DNA of 64,000 nt from Solibacillus ferritrahens (GTDB taxonomy: Bacteria > Bacillota > Bacilli > Bacillales_A > Planococcaceae), in contig NZ_JAXCLE010000002.1 in assembly GCF_037027585.1 (NCBI RefSeq), positions 317,353-381,352 of the forward strand. Direction: 5' to 3'. The notes beneath the pieces were generated by a model. It had not been told where the DNA came from. It did no database searches and saw only the letters and a list, made by a program, of their open reading frames with translations. Positions 1 to 7,735 of this stretch are shown piece after piece. Each line of letters opens with the position of its first letter. Positions within the stretch are counted from its first letter, which is position 1. Made by a program: the position numbers and the translations under genes.

Positions 1-1812
1 TTCCCGGATGGTTTCCGTAATGAAGTACAATCAATTTTAATGGTTATGTCAAATGATTCAGATTGCCCAGCAGATGTAGCGGCAATGTTTGGTTCTTCAT
101 TATCATTAGCTATTTCGGATATTCCATTCGATGGACCAATCGCTGGTGTTCATGTAGGCTATATCGACGGTAAATTCGTTGTGAATCCTACAGTGGAACA
201 AGCAGCAAAATCGACTGTTCACTTAACAGTAGCAGGTAATAAAGATGCGGTTAACATGGTAGAAGCAGGTGCTTTAGAAGTAACTGAAGACATCATGCTT
301 GAAGCAATTATGTTTGGCCATGAAGAAATCAAAAAGTTAATTGCCTTCCAAGAGCAAATTATTGCTGAAGTAGGTAAAGAAAAATTAGAAGTAACATTAT
401 ATGAACTAGATGCAGACTTAACAGTAGCGATTAAAGCTGAATGTGAAGCTGATATGAATACAGCGATCCAAACAGTGGACAAGCAATTACGTGAAGAAAA
501 TATTACAGCTGTAAAAACACGTATTATCGAAGGATATGAAGCTCAAGAAGCTGATGATGCGACGATGAAGCAAGTTAAGGCTATTTTAGATAAAATGGTA
601 AAAGATGAAGTGCGTCGTTTAATTACAGAAGACAAAGTTCGTCCGGATGGTCGTAAGCAAGATGAAATCCGTCCACTTTCTTCTGAAGTTGATTTATTGC
701 CACGTGCCCACGGTTCAGCTTTATTCACACGTGGACAAACGCAGGCATTATCAATTTGTACATTAGGTGCTTTAGGTGATGTACAAATTATTGACGGCAT
801 AGGTATTGAAGATTCAAAACGTTGGATGCACCATTACAACTTCCCACAATTCTCAGTTGGGGAAACAGGTCGATACGGTAGCCCAGGTCGTCGTGAAATC
901 GGTCACGGTGCATTAGGTGAGCGTGCGATTTTAGCAGTAATGCCATCAGAAGAAGAATTCCCGTATGCAATTCGTTGTGTATCGGAAGTATTAGAATCAA
1001 ACGGTTCTACTTCTCAAGCATCGATTTGTGCTTCTACAATGGCACTTATGGCTGCCGGCGTTCCAATTAAAGCACCAGTTGCAGGTATTGCAATGGGTCT
1101 TGTTAAAAAAGGCGAGCACTATACAGTATTATCAGATATCCAAGGTATGGAAGACCACCTTGGTGACATGGACTTTAAAGTGGCAGGTACAGCTAAAGGT
1201 GTAACAGCACTTCAAATGGACATTAAAATCGATGGTCTATCTCGTAATATTTTAGAAGAAGCATTAACTCAAGCGAAAATCGGTCGTTTGCACATTTTAG
1301 ATCATATGATGTCAACGATTTCTGATTCTCGTACTTCATTATCACAATATGCACCAAAAATCGTTTCAATCAAAATTAACCCTGACAAAATCCGTGACGT
1401 AATCGGACCGGGTGGTAAAGTAATCAATAAAATTATTGATGAAACAGGCGTTAAAATTGATACAGAACAAGACGGCACAATCTACATCGCTTCAGCAGAT
1501 GAAGCAATGATTAACCGTGCAAAAGAAATGATCGAATCAATCGTACGTGAAGCTAAAGTAGGCGAGTACTACTTATCAACAGTAAAACGTATTGAAAAAT
1601 TTGGTGCATTCTGTGAAATCTTCCCAGGTAAAGACGGCTTACTACACATTTCGGAAATTCAGGAAGAACGTACGAAAGAAGTAGAAGACGTATTAAAACT
1701 AGGCGATGAATTACTTGTAAAGTGTATTGAAATTGACAAGCAAGGTCGCGTAAACTTATCACGCAAAGTAGTTATTAAAGAAGAAAAAGAGCGCGCAGAA
1801 CAAGGGAAATAA
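1..1812 (+). CDS. pnp: Polynucleotide phosphorylase, 5'-truncated by window edge
   Basis: Phosphorolytic 3'-to-5' exoribonuclease of the cytoplasm, a general mRNA decay enzyme. The frame is open from base 1, so roughly 100 N-terminal residues (most of the first RNase PH domain) lie outside the window; 603 codons are visible, against about 700 for the family. Seen in order: the helical linker, the second RNase PH domain (LPRAHGSALFTRGQTQ), its active-site region DIQGMEDHLGDMDF, a KH domain with the IGPGGKVINKI loop, and a C-terminal S1 domain (GKDGLLHISEI). A terminator follows directly. In B. subtilis ylxY and then mlpA follow pnp; here ylxY is absent. RNase J2 and RNase Y are also encoded in this window. 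Identification is secure. Confidence 0.98.
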   Translation, partial: FPDGFRNEVQSILMVMSNDSDCPADVAAMFGSSLSLAISDIPFDGPIAGVHVGYIDGKFVVNPTVEQAAKSTVHLTVAGNKDAVNMVEAGALEVTEDIMLEAIMFGHEEIKKLIAFQEQIIAEVGKEKLEVTLYELDADLTVAIKAECEADMNTAIQTVDKQLREENITAVKTRIIEGYEAQEADDATMKQVKAILDKMVKDEVRRLITEDKVRPDGRKQDEIRPLSSEVDLLPRAHGSALFTRGQTQALSICTLGALGDVQIIDGIGIEDSKRWMHHYNFPQFSVGETGRYGSPGRREIGHGALGERAILAVMPSEEEFPYAIRCVSEVLESNGSTSQASICASTMALMAAGVPIKAPVAGIAMGLVKKGEHYTVLSDIQGMEDHLGDMDFKVAGTAKGVTALQMDIKIDGLSRNILEEALTQAKIGRLHILDHMMSTISDSRTSLSQYAPKIVSIKINPDKIRDVIGPGGKVINKIIDETGVKIDTEQDGTIYIASADEAMINRAKEMIESIVREAKVGEYYLSTVKRIEKFGAFCEIFPGKDGLLHISEIQEERTKEVEDVLKLGDELLVKCIEIDKQGRVNLSRKVVIKEEKERAEQGK

Positions 1813-1840
1813 TTAATTTCAAGCGTTTTCAACAAGATGA

Positions 1841-1877
1841 AAAGGGAGGTTGTACACTATTGTACAGCCTCTTTTTT
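1841..1877 (+). terminator. Rho-independent terminator of pnp
   Basis: GAGGTTGTACA and TGTACAGCCTC form an 11-bp stem with one G-U pair around a CTAT loop, followed by a T-run. It lies between the pnp stop and mlpA, and it rules out the ATG at 1837 as the mlpA start because that codon sits at the base of the hairpin. Confidence 0.9.
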
Positions 1878-1920
1878 AAATAAGATGATTAATAAGAGTC
1901 GAATTAAAGGAGAAAATTTT

Positions 1921-3147
1921 ATGGTACAAGTAATTACAGCAAAAAATGGTGTGCGCATTGTGACAGAGCAGATGCCTCATGTCAGATCTTTATCGGTCGG
2001 AATATGGGTCAATGCAGGCTCACGCTATGAAATGAAAGAAGAAAATGGGATTACCCATTTTATCGAGCATATGCTATTTAAGGGAACAAAAAACCGGACA
2101 GCCCGTCAAATTGCCGAAGAATTTGACCGTATTGGTGGGGAGATTAATGCCTTCACGTCAAAAGAGCATACGTGCTATTATGCAAAAGTGCTGGACCATC
2201 ATGGGGAGCTGGCAGTTGATATTTTAGCCGATATGTTTTTTAATTCCTTATTTACGCAGGAAGACATCGAGCGGGAACGACAAGTTGTGCTAGAAGAAAT
2301 TTATATGAGTGAAGACGATCCAGCTGATGATGTACATGAAAAATTATGGGGAGTAATGTTCCCTGAAGATGCGTTAGGGCGACCAATTTTAGGAACACCC
2401 GAAACGTTGGCAACATTTGACGAAAAGATGATTCGCGGATATATGGCGAAACATTACGGTCCTCAAAATGTTGTCATTTCGATTGCTGGTAATATTGAAA
2501 AAGATTTATTGGAAAAAGTAGAAGCTTTATTTGGAAACTATGAAGCAAGCTCGGAATCGATTGTTTCCAAGCCTTCTTATCCTACATTTATACCAGGTGA
2601 AATTGAAAAAGTAAGAGATACAGAACAAGCACATATCGCCATTTCATTTCCCGCGATTTCTGTAAAAGATCCTAAAATGTACAGCTTTATTGCACTGAAC
2701 AATATTATTGGCGGTAATATGAGCTCTCGTCTATTCCAGGAAGTACGGGAAGAGCGCGGACTGGCGTATTCCGTATTCAGCTATCAGTCAAGTTTTGAGG
2801 ATGTTGGAACATTTACAATTTATGCTTCAGCTTCCAAACAAAACTTGGATGCGTTAAAGCAGCAAATAGATCAAACTTTATTTGATCTCGTAACAGGCGG
2901 GATAACGGAAGTTGAACTTGATAATGCAAAGGAACAACTAAAAGGCGGCTTCGTATTAGGCCTTGAAGGAACCGAAGACTTTATGAACCGTAACGGGGTT
3001 AATGAGCTTATTCATCAAAACCATCGTACTGTTAATGAAGTATTGGAAAAAATTGATGCAATCTCAATGGAAACCATCGATGAGCTCATTACACAAATTT
3101 TATTAACCGAGCCCGCGATTGCCATTATCGGACCGGAAAACGAATAA
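1921..3147 (+). CDS. mlpA: M16-family zinc metallopeptidase (MlpA/YmxG)
   Basis: Predicted soluble M16B (mitochondrial processing peptidase-like) protease of 408 residues. The inverted zinc motif HFIEH is at residues 46-50, with the distal acidic segment LEEIYMSEDDP near residue 125. The C-terminal half carries the usual second M16 fold with a RGLAYSVFS element. Start chosen at ATG 1921, seven bases after AAAGGAG; an in-frame ATG at 1837 lies inside the pnp terminator. Downstream of pnp it matches B. subtilis ymxG/mlpA, where it is reported to affect protease production. A bidirectional terminator follows, separating it from the oppositely oriented ABC operon. Family certain; physiological substrate unknown. 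Confidence 0.95.
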   Translation: MVQVITAKNGVRIVTEQMPHVRSLSVGIWVNAGSRYEMKEENGITHFIEHMLFKGTKNRTARQIAEEFDRIGGEINAFTSKEHTCYYAKVLDHHGELAVDILADMFFNSLFTQEDIERERQVVLEEIYMSEDDPADDVHEKLWGVMFPEDALGRPILGTPETLATFDEKMIRGYMAKHYGPQNVVISIAGNIEKDLLEKVEALFGNYEASSESIVSKPSYPTFIPGEIEKVRDTEQAHIAISFPAISVKDPKMYSFIALNNIIGGNMSSRLFQEVREERGLAYSVFSYQSSFEDVGTFTIYASASKQNLDALKQQIDQTLFDLVTGGITEVELDNAKEQLKGGFVLGLEGTEDFMNRNGVNELIHQNHRTVNEVLEKIDAISMETIDELITQILLTEPAIAIIGPENE

Positions 3148-3150
3148 AAG

Positions 3151-3190
3151 AAAGGACAGCGCAGCTAACATTTAGCAAGCGCTGTCCTTT
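3151..3190. terminator. Bidirectional terminator between mlpA and the ABC operon
   Basis: AAAGGACAGCGC (3151-3162) and GCGCTGTCCTTT (3179-3190) form a perfect 12-bp stem with A-runs before and T-runs after, so it can end both the + strand mlpA transcript and the - strand operon. It touches the stop codon of the last operon gene. Confidence 0.9.
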
Positions 3191-3810
3191 TAAAATTCAG
3201 CTGTCTTAAATTTTGTTACGGCTGTTTTATAGTATTGATAGTAAACAATTAACCCAATAATCGGCAAGAAGATTGCCCCCATTAGTTTGATGTCCATGAT
3301 ACTAAATATAAGCATGATGAAGAAATGCACAATAGTAAAGATGAACAAATAACCGATAATGGACCAAATTGAAATACTTTTCGTACCCTGTGAAGGATTG
3401 CTTAAATAGTTTTTCAGCATCGAACCAATAGAAGCAATTCCTGCAGTAAAGAAGATGACGATAAATGATAATTCAAAGGCCTCTATTTGATTATCCGAAT
3501 ATATAATCGTTTGATAAATTCCAATAGGAAGCAGAATGATAAGTATCTGTAGTAAACTGAAAATAAATAAACTTTTCACAAAGTCTTTAGGCGCAATCGG
3601 CATTACCCGAAACTTTCTTATGAAGTGGTTTTCGAGTAAATAACTAATACTTAATACGGGCGTTAAGCTTATAAAATATATTGTCACAAAACCTAAATTA
3701 ATTTCTCTAAGGATAACCCACTGAATTGCTATGAGCCCTATAATGAATAAAAATGCGGTAAAGAGTAGCTTTCGTGATAAATAAAAATGTATTTTTAACA
3801 GTGAAATCAT
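3190..3810 (-). CDS. ABC transporter permease subunit (small, second)
   Basis: A 206-residue, very hydrophobic protein with about six predicted membrane segments (roughly residues 15-32, 40-57, 82-100, 115-130, 148-170 and 177-195). No enzymatic motif is visible. It is the last gene of a four-gene operon whose members overlap by 4 nt (ATGA), which supports tight coupling to the ATPase two genes upstream. Start ATG at 3810 follows AGGAGGGA. The size and pairing resemble ABC-2-type membrane subunits encoded with GntR/ATPase pairs of the ytr and yhcEFGHI loci. I infer that it forms the membrane channel with the neighbouring 198-residue protein. Substrate unknown. Confidence 0.75.
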   Translation of the reverse strand: MISLLKIHFYLSRKLLFTAFLFIIGLIAIQWVILREINLGFVTIYFISLTPVLSISYLLENHFIRKFRVMPIAPKDFVKSLFIFSLLQILIILLPIGIYQTIIYSDNQIEAFELSFIVIFFTAGIASIGSMLKNYLSNPSQGTKSISIWSIIGYLFIFTIVHFFIMLIFSIMDIKLMGAIFLPIIGLIVYYQYYKTAVTKFKTAEF

Positions 3811-4403
3811 GTGACGTCCCTCCTGTTTTCACGAAAATAAGTGATGCTTGCTGCGATGATAATAAGTACTAGTGAACTAAAGAATAATAGTATGCTGTGA
3901 AATGTTGAAAGCCTAATAATCAAGGATATTAATTGTGTAAAAGCTAACGGGATAAAAAACATGGAAAGGTTAACGTAATACCCATATTTGATACGGCGTA
4001 ACAGCAGGAAAATACTAATTATTAAAAAGCTGATAACAATGCTTAACAAAATTTGTTTGGCAGAAGGAAGTACAAGCTGCTGCTCTAGTAAAGTTTGAAT
4101 AACCGAAGTTACTACGATTGTATAAAGTATATAGTACAAGGCGTACCGACCGATAAAAGAAATATCCACAATGAAAAACGTCTTTTTTGAAATAGGAAAT
4201 AAACTTGTCATGACGAGCTGGCTTTCGCGTAAATCCAAATAAGTTGCACACAGCACCGTTATGCTGATAGACAGAATAAAATAGGCAGCGAGTTCGCCAC
4301 CTTCAAATAATAGAGGGAGCGCGAAAAATGATGCCACAAGCGGTGTAAATAAAACCCATGCAGACAACTCTTGTTCATAATAACGGAAAAGCATCTGTTT
4401 CAT
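3807..4403 (-). CDS. ABC transporter permease subunit (small, first)
   Basis: A 198-residue integral membrane protein with about six hydrophobic segments and a short cytoplasmic N-terminus (MKQMLFRYYEQELSAW). Its start overlaps the ATPase stop as ATGA, and its own stop overlaps the next permease start in the same way, so the three transporter genes are probably translated together. GGGG lies eight bases before the ATG. Sequence similarity to the second permease is not obvious by eye, so a heterodimeric membrane domain is the simplest reading. Substrate and direction are not shown by sequence; relatives encoded next to GntR regulators are often tied to cell-envelope antibiotic responses. Confidence 0.72.
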   Translation of the reverse strand: MKQMLFRYYEQELSAWVLFTPLVASFFALPLLFEGGELAAYFILSISITVLCATYLDLRESQLVMTSLFPISKKTFFIVDISFIGRYALYYILYTIVVTSVIQTLLEQQLVLPSAKQILLSIVISFLIISIFLLLRRIKYGYYVNLSMFFIPLAFTQLISLIIRLSTFHSILLFFSSLVLIIIAASITYFRENRRDVT

Positions 4404-5245
4404 CGTTGTCGCCCCTTTACGAAAAACAGCATCAGATCATCAATCGTCGGTTTTTGCAGTTCAATAACAGGGTTCACAAATTCACGCATAACTAAGTACT
4501 CGACTCCAAATACATAATCCCGTTTACCGACAATCGAATGATTCGGAATTACTTTCGCTTCTTCAAGTGATCCTTTCCAAATCCCATAGCCGTACAGCAA
4601 ATCGTCTTTGTTTTCACTAAACAGAATTTCGCCTTCATGAATAAACGTAATCGTATCCGCAATTTTCTCTAAATCAGTTGTATTATGAGAAGAAAACAGT
4701 ATCGCATGGCCTTCCTGTTCCATAAAGTTTTGTAGCATACCCAGCACTTCATCGCGTACAATCGGATCAAGTCCGGCCGTTGGTTCATCCAACAGTAAAA
4801 GTTTCGGTCGATGTGCCAATGCCAATGATAGAGCTAGCTTCATTTTAGTTCCTTTGGACATCGTTTTGATTTTGTCGTATTTTTGTACATCTAGCTGTTC
4901 TAGTAAATCATTAAAATAAGGACGATCCCAGGTAGGGTACACATTGCCGTAAAGTACATCTAATTCTTTAGTAGTAAAGTTTTCAGGTACGTGCAGTTCA
5001 TCAAACACTACCCCGATTTGAGCCTTTAACTCCACTTCGTGCGCAATATGGTCCTTTCCGAACAGGAGAATATCGCCCTCTATTTTTTTGAGTAAATTTA
5101 ATATGACTTTTATTGTCGTAGATTTCCCCGCACCATTTTGCCCGATAAAACCTGCAATCGTTCCACTTTCAACAGTAAAGGATATATTATTTAACCGGAA
5201 ATTCTTGAATTGTTTCGATACATTTTTTACTTCAATTGCATTCAT
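4400..5245 (-). CDS. ABC transporter ATP-binding protein, YtrB-like
   Basis: Nucleotide-binding subunit of an ABC transporter, about 281 residues. Seen: Walker A GQNGAGKSTT near residue 36, a degenerate signature MSKGTKMKLALSLA in place of LSGGQ, Walker B LLLLDEPTAGLDP, and the H-loop SSHNTTD. SKGTK-type signatures occur in the YtrB/YhcG/BcrA branch. The ATG at 5245 is seven bases after GGAGG and is preferred over the ATG at 5251, which overlaps the regulator's stop. The C-terminal 60 residues after the ATPase core are family-typical and of unclear role. It presumably powers the two small permeases encoded downstream. Confidence 0.9.
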   Translation of the reverse strand: MNAIEVKNVSKQFKNFRLNNISFTVESGTIAGFIGQNGAGKSTTIKVILNLLKKIEGDILLFGKDHIAHEVELKAQIGVVFDELHVPENFTTKELDVLYGNVYPTWDRPYFNDLLEQLDVQKYDKIKTMSKGTKMKLALSLALAHRPKLLLLDEPTAGLDPIVRDEVLGMLQNFMEQEGHAILFSSHNTTDLEKIADTITFIHEGEILFSENKDDLLYGYGIWKGSLEEAKVIPNHSIVGKRDYVFGVEYLVMREFVNPVIELQKPTIDDLMLFFVKGRQR

Positions 5246-5247
5246 CG

Positions 5248-5619
5248 TCATTCCTCCAATAGTAAATCGAGTAAGTCATGCAGCTCCTGTTTTTGCACAT
5301 TTGCCGTTCTTGCAATGGATACTGCTTTAGTAAAATGAATTTCAATCTGACGAATCAGCTCTTCGCGCAAAAAATCCTGATTGCGCTCGGATACATAGCT
5401 TCCTTTGCCGGCAATGGTTTCAATAAATCCATCCCGTTCTAAATCCGCATACGCCCGCTTTGTCGTCATTACACTAATTTTCAGCTCTTTCGCCAATGCT
5501 CTTATAGAAGGAAGGGAATCCCCTGTTACAAGAACACCAGTCAATATAGCCTGTTTTAACTGGTCGGTAATTTGCTCATAAATCGGCTTGTCGCTATTAT
5601 TACTTAATTTGATTATCAC
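5248..5619 (-). CDS. GntR-family transcriptional regulator, YtrA-like
   Basis: Short GntR regulator (about 123 residues) of the YtrA subfamily. It has a winged helix with PIYEQITDQLKQAIL and the recognition region SIRALAKELKISVMTTKRAYADLERDGF, then about 50 helical residues for dimerisation and no ligand-binding domain. The preferred start is GTG 5619, eight bases after AGGTGG; GTGs at 5631 and 5628 would place the initiation site inside or ahead of that ribosome binding site. It is the first gene of the four-gene operon, and a perfect inverted repeat sits just upstream, so autorepression with induction by envelope stress is likely. The inducer cannot be read from sequence. Confidence 0.88.
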   Translation of the reverse strand: MIIKLSNNSDKPIYEQITDQLKQAILTGVLVTGDSLPSIRALAKELKISVMTTKRAYADLERDGFIETIAGKGSYVSERNQDFLREELIRQIEIHFTKAVSIARTANVQKQELHDLLDLLLEE

Positions 5620-5640
5620 TGTTTTCACCACCTAATGTAA

Positions 5641-5667
5641 AACTGTATATGTACAGTATATACAGTT
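5641..5667. promoter_or_regulatory. Operator of the GntR/ABC operon
   Basis: AACTGTATAT (5641-5650) and ATATACAGTT (5658-5667) are perfect 10-bp inverted arms around GTACAGT. The site lies about 20 bp upstream of the regulator's start, where a YtrA-type repressor would bind its own promoter. The arms contain TGTATAT, which may overlap the promoter -10. Confidence 0.8.
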
Positions 5668-5713
5668 ATTCGATGTGTGTCTACTGAAAAGTTAGAAAAA
5701 TTTGGATGTACTG

Positions 5714-5905
5714 AAATAAGTGGAAATTTTACCCTTATTTTAAAAATTACTTATTTTTATAGGAAGATAAGGGAATAGATTTCCGTTATCCTTCGAAAAA
5801 TTAATTTTTTTCATTGATATTTACTCAATAAGGGAAATTTCTACCGCTATTTCAGCTGTTTTTAATGAGATTTATCAAATAAGGGAAATTCTTACCTCTA
5901 TTTTT
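5714..5905. repeat. Palindrome array A (four units)
   Basis: Four imperfect palindromes of about 26 bp lie at 5714-5741, 5766-5790, 5827-5852 and 5877-5905. Each has the form AATAAGGGAAA...TTACCNYTATT. Their centres are about 50, 62 and 51 bp apart. The array fills the AT-rich gap between the divergent GntR operon and ymxH. The same unit and spacing recur at 47.0, 53.2 and 63.9 kb. Confidence 0.85.
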
Positions 5906-5967
5906 ACAAAGCAAATACCTAGTAAATCTGGAGTCACCGCCGTTTAAACTTAATATGAGAACCATTT

Positions 5968-5996
5968 CACTTCTAACTGACTTGATGCATATAGTA
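5968..5996 (+). promoter_or_regulatory. Candidate sigma-K promoter for ymxH-dpaA-dpaB
   Basis: CATATAGTA at 5988-5996 matches the sigma-K -10 form CATANNNTA, with CAC at 5968-5970 as the short -35, 17 bp upstream. The site is 31 bp before the ymxH start. In B. subtilis the DPA synthase genes are expressed in the mother cell under sigma-K, so the placement makes sense. No transcription data are available here. Confidence 0.55.
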
Positions 5997-6026
5997 ATGG
6001 TAGGCTCTTACAAGAGGAGGGATACA

Positions 6027-6299
6027 ATGCTTTTATCAGAGCTCGCTGAGAAAGAATTGATCGAAATGGAGAACGGGGTTCGTTATGGCTTTTTAGCAGA
6101 GACCGAATGTATTTTCGATGCAAAAACAGGGAAAATTACAGGCTTTGAAATGCCGCCACAAATGGTGAAAATGCCATTTCAAAAGAAAAAGCCGGGTATG
6201 GTGAAGTATATTCCTTGGGAAGAAATTATTTTGATTGGCGAAGATCGGGTATTATTTCAAAAAACAACATCAACTTTAAAGCATGCAAATGATGAATGA
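6027..6299 (+). CDS. ymxH: YlmC/YmxH-family sporulation protein
   Basis: Small PRC-barrel-like protein of 90 residues (MLLSELAEKELIEMENG, then a beta-rich core ending IPWEEIILIGEDRVLF). The family is widespread in spore formers; its biochemical role is not established. ATG 6027 is chosen because GAGGAGGG precedes it by six bases and it gives the family's normal length (about 85-90 residues); upstream in-frame ATGs would add an untypical extension. In B. subtilis ymxH follows ymxG and precedes the DPA synthase genes; here the ABC operon and a palindrome array separate it from mlpA. Its last codons overlap the dpaA start, suggesting co-expression during sporulation. Confidence 0.9.
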   Translation: MLLSELAEKELIEMENGVRYGFLAETECIFDAKTGKITGFEMPPQMVKMPFQKKKPGMVKYIPWEEIILIGEDRVLFQKTTSTLKHANDE

Positions 6300-7068
6300 A
6301 CGCTGGCTTATAATTGGAACAGATGAACGAATGCGTTTTTTAGCAAAGCATTTATCTACGAATGAACGAACGGTTTATTACAAGAACACTGCTGTATGGG
6401 ATGAAGCGTTAAACAAAGTAGCATTAGAGTTACACCCAACAGAAATTGTTCTGCCAATCCATCCTTTAACGATTCAAGTGGATGAACTATTAGGTATACG
6501 CCAAGCGCAGTTTTTTTCAGGAAAACTTAACGACCAATGGCAACAACTTCTACAGGGGAAACGCATTCATTATTATTTAACAGATGAAACATTTATCTGG
6601 AAAAATGCGGCGCTTACTGCAGAAAGCTTTTTAGCTCATTTATATCAGGCAAAAGTAAATGTGCAGTATAAAACATTCATCATCACAGGATTTGGACGCG
6701 TAGCAAAAATGCTTGCTTTGTTTTTAACACGTTTAAATGCAAAAGTCATTATCGCAGTAAGGTCCGAACATCAGAAGGCTGAAGCGCTTGCATATGGTTA
6801 CAAAGGCGTAGAATTAAAGGGAGAAAACAGTGTGGATGCTGATTTCCTTATAAATACGATTCCAACTAATTGGCTAACAAAAGACTACGCATCATGGACT
6901 ACTCGCCCTATTTACGACCTTGCTTCAAGTCCAGGGTGTCTAGATGATTTAAAATTATCTCAGTATGAGTTGCTGCCTGGATTACCTGGTATATACTTTC
7001 CGCAGGCTGCAGCCAAGTTATTAACAGAAACAATACTAGAATTGCGAAAGGAGGAAACAAGTGCTTGA
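6283..7068 (+). CDS. dpaA: Dipicolinate synthase subunit A
   Basis: Subunit A of dipicolinate synthase, which with DpaB oxidises the DapA product to pyridine-2,6-dicarboxylate (DPA) in the mother cell for import into the spore core. Length about 261 residues, shorter than the roughly 300 usual in Bacillus because the N-terminal domain is reduced. Seen: a Rossmann motif TFIITGFGRVAKMLALFL from about residue 126 and a conserved C-terminal GLPGIYFPQAAAKLL. Start is uncertain among ATG 6283, 6289 and 6292; all lie inside the end of ymxH, with no strong ribosome binding site, so translational coupling is likely. It overlaps dpaB by 8 bp. Confidence 0.92.
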   Translation: MQMMNERWLIIGTDERMRFLAKHLSTNERTVYYKNTAVWDEALNKVALELHPTEIVLPIHPLTIQVDELLGIRQAQFFSGKLNDQWQQLLQGKRIHYYLTDETFIWKNAALTAESFLAHLYQAKVNVQYKTFIITGFGRVAKMLALFLTRLNAKVIIAVRSEHQKAEALAYGYKGVELKGENSVDADFLINTIPTNWLTKDYASWTTRPIYDLASSPGCLDDLKLSQYELLPGLPGIYFPQAAAKLLTETILELRKEETSA

Positions 7069-7651
7069 AGGAAAACGCATTGGTTTAGGGATAACTGCAT
7101 CACATTGTACCTATGAAGATGTTGTACCGAAAATTTCACAATTTCGGGAAGCCGGTGCAACGGTAGTACCGATCATTACTCCTTCTGTATTACATGCTGC
7201 AACACGATTCGGAACAGGTGAAGAGTGGATTGCAAAAATAGAAGAGCAGGCGGGGGAAAAGGTGGTCAGTTCAATAGCGGAGGCAGAGCCGTTTGGACCC
7301 AAAAATCCATTGGATTGTATGGTGATTGCACCAATGACAGGCAATTCAATCAGTAAATTTGCCAATGCTGCTACAGACAGTGCAGTATTGATGGCTGCAA
7401 AGGCGACATTGCGTAATGGCTCACCTGTTGTACTTGGTATATCAACGAATGATGCACTTGGTTTAAATGGGATGAATTTAATGAAACTTATGAATGCCAA
7501 AAACATATTTTTCATTCCATTCGGTCAGGATGATCCAATTAATAAACCTACATCGCTAATAGCAGATTTCACAAAAATGCTCGATACTGTAGCATATACG
7601 CTCGCTCATAAAAAACAGATTCAACCTATATTTATACAATATTTTAAATAA
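7061..7651 (+). CDS. dpaB: Dipicolinate synthase subunit B
   Basis: Flavoprotein-family subunit B of dipicolinate synthase, 196 residues. The fold of the UbiX/Dfp class is visible: GLGITASHCTYED near the N-terminus, MVIAPMTGNSISKFANAATD in the middle, and the GISTNDALGLNGMN segment. It starts at GTG 7061, seven bases after AAAGGAGG and inside the dpaA 3' end, so the two subunits are coupled. It is followed after 84 bp by asd and dapA, placing synthesis of the substrate and of DPA side by side as in other Bacillales. Function assigned with high confidence from family and context. Confidence 0.95.
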   Translation: MLEGKRIGLGITASHCTYEDVVPKISQFREAGATVVPIITPSVLHAATRFGTGEEWIAKIEEQAGEKVVSSIAEAEPFGPKNPLDCMVIAPMTGNSISKFANAATDSAVLMAAKATLRNGSPVVLGISTNDALGLNGMNLMKLMNAKNIFFIPFGQDDPINKPTSLIADFTKMLDTVAYTLAHKKQIQPIFIQYFK

Positions 7652-7735
7652 TCAAAAAATCTAACACAATTCAAATAATATATGATACAATATCCAACAT
7701 TATATACATACCGATATTTTTAGGAGAGATGAGAC

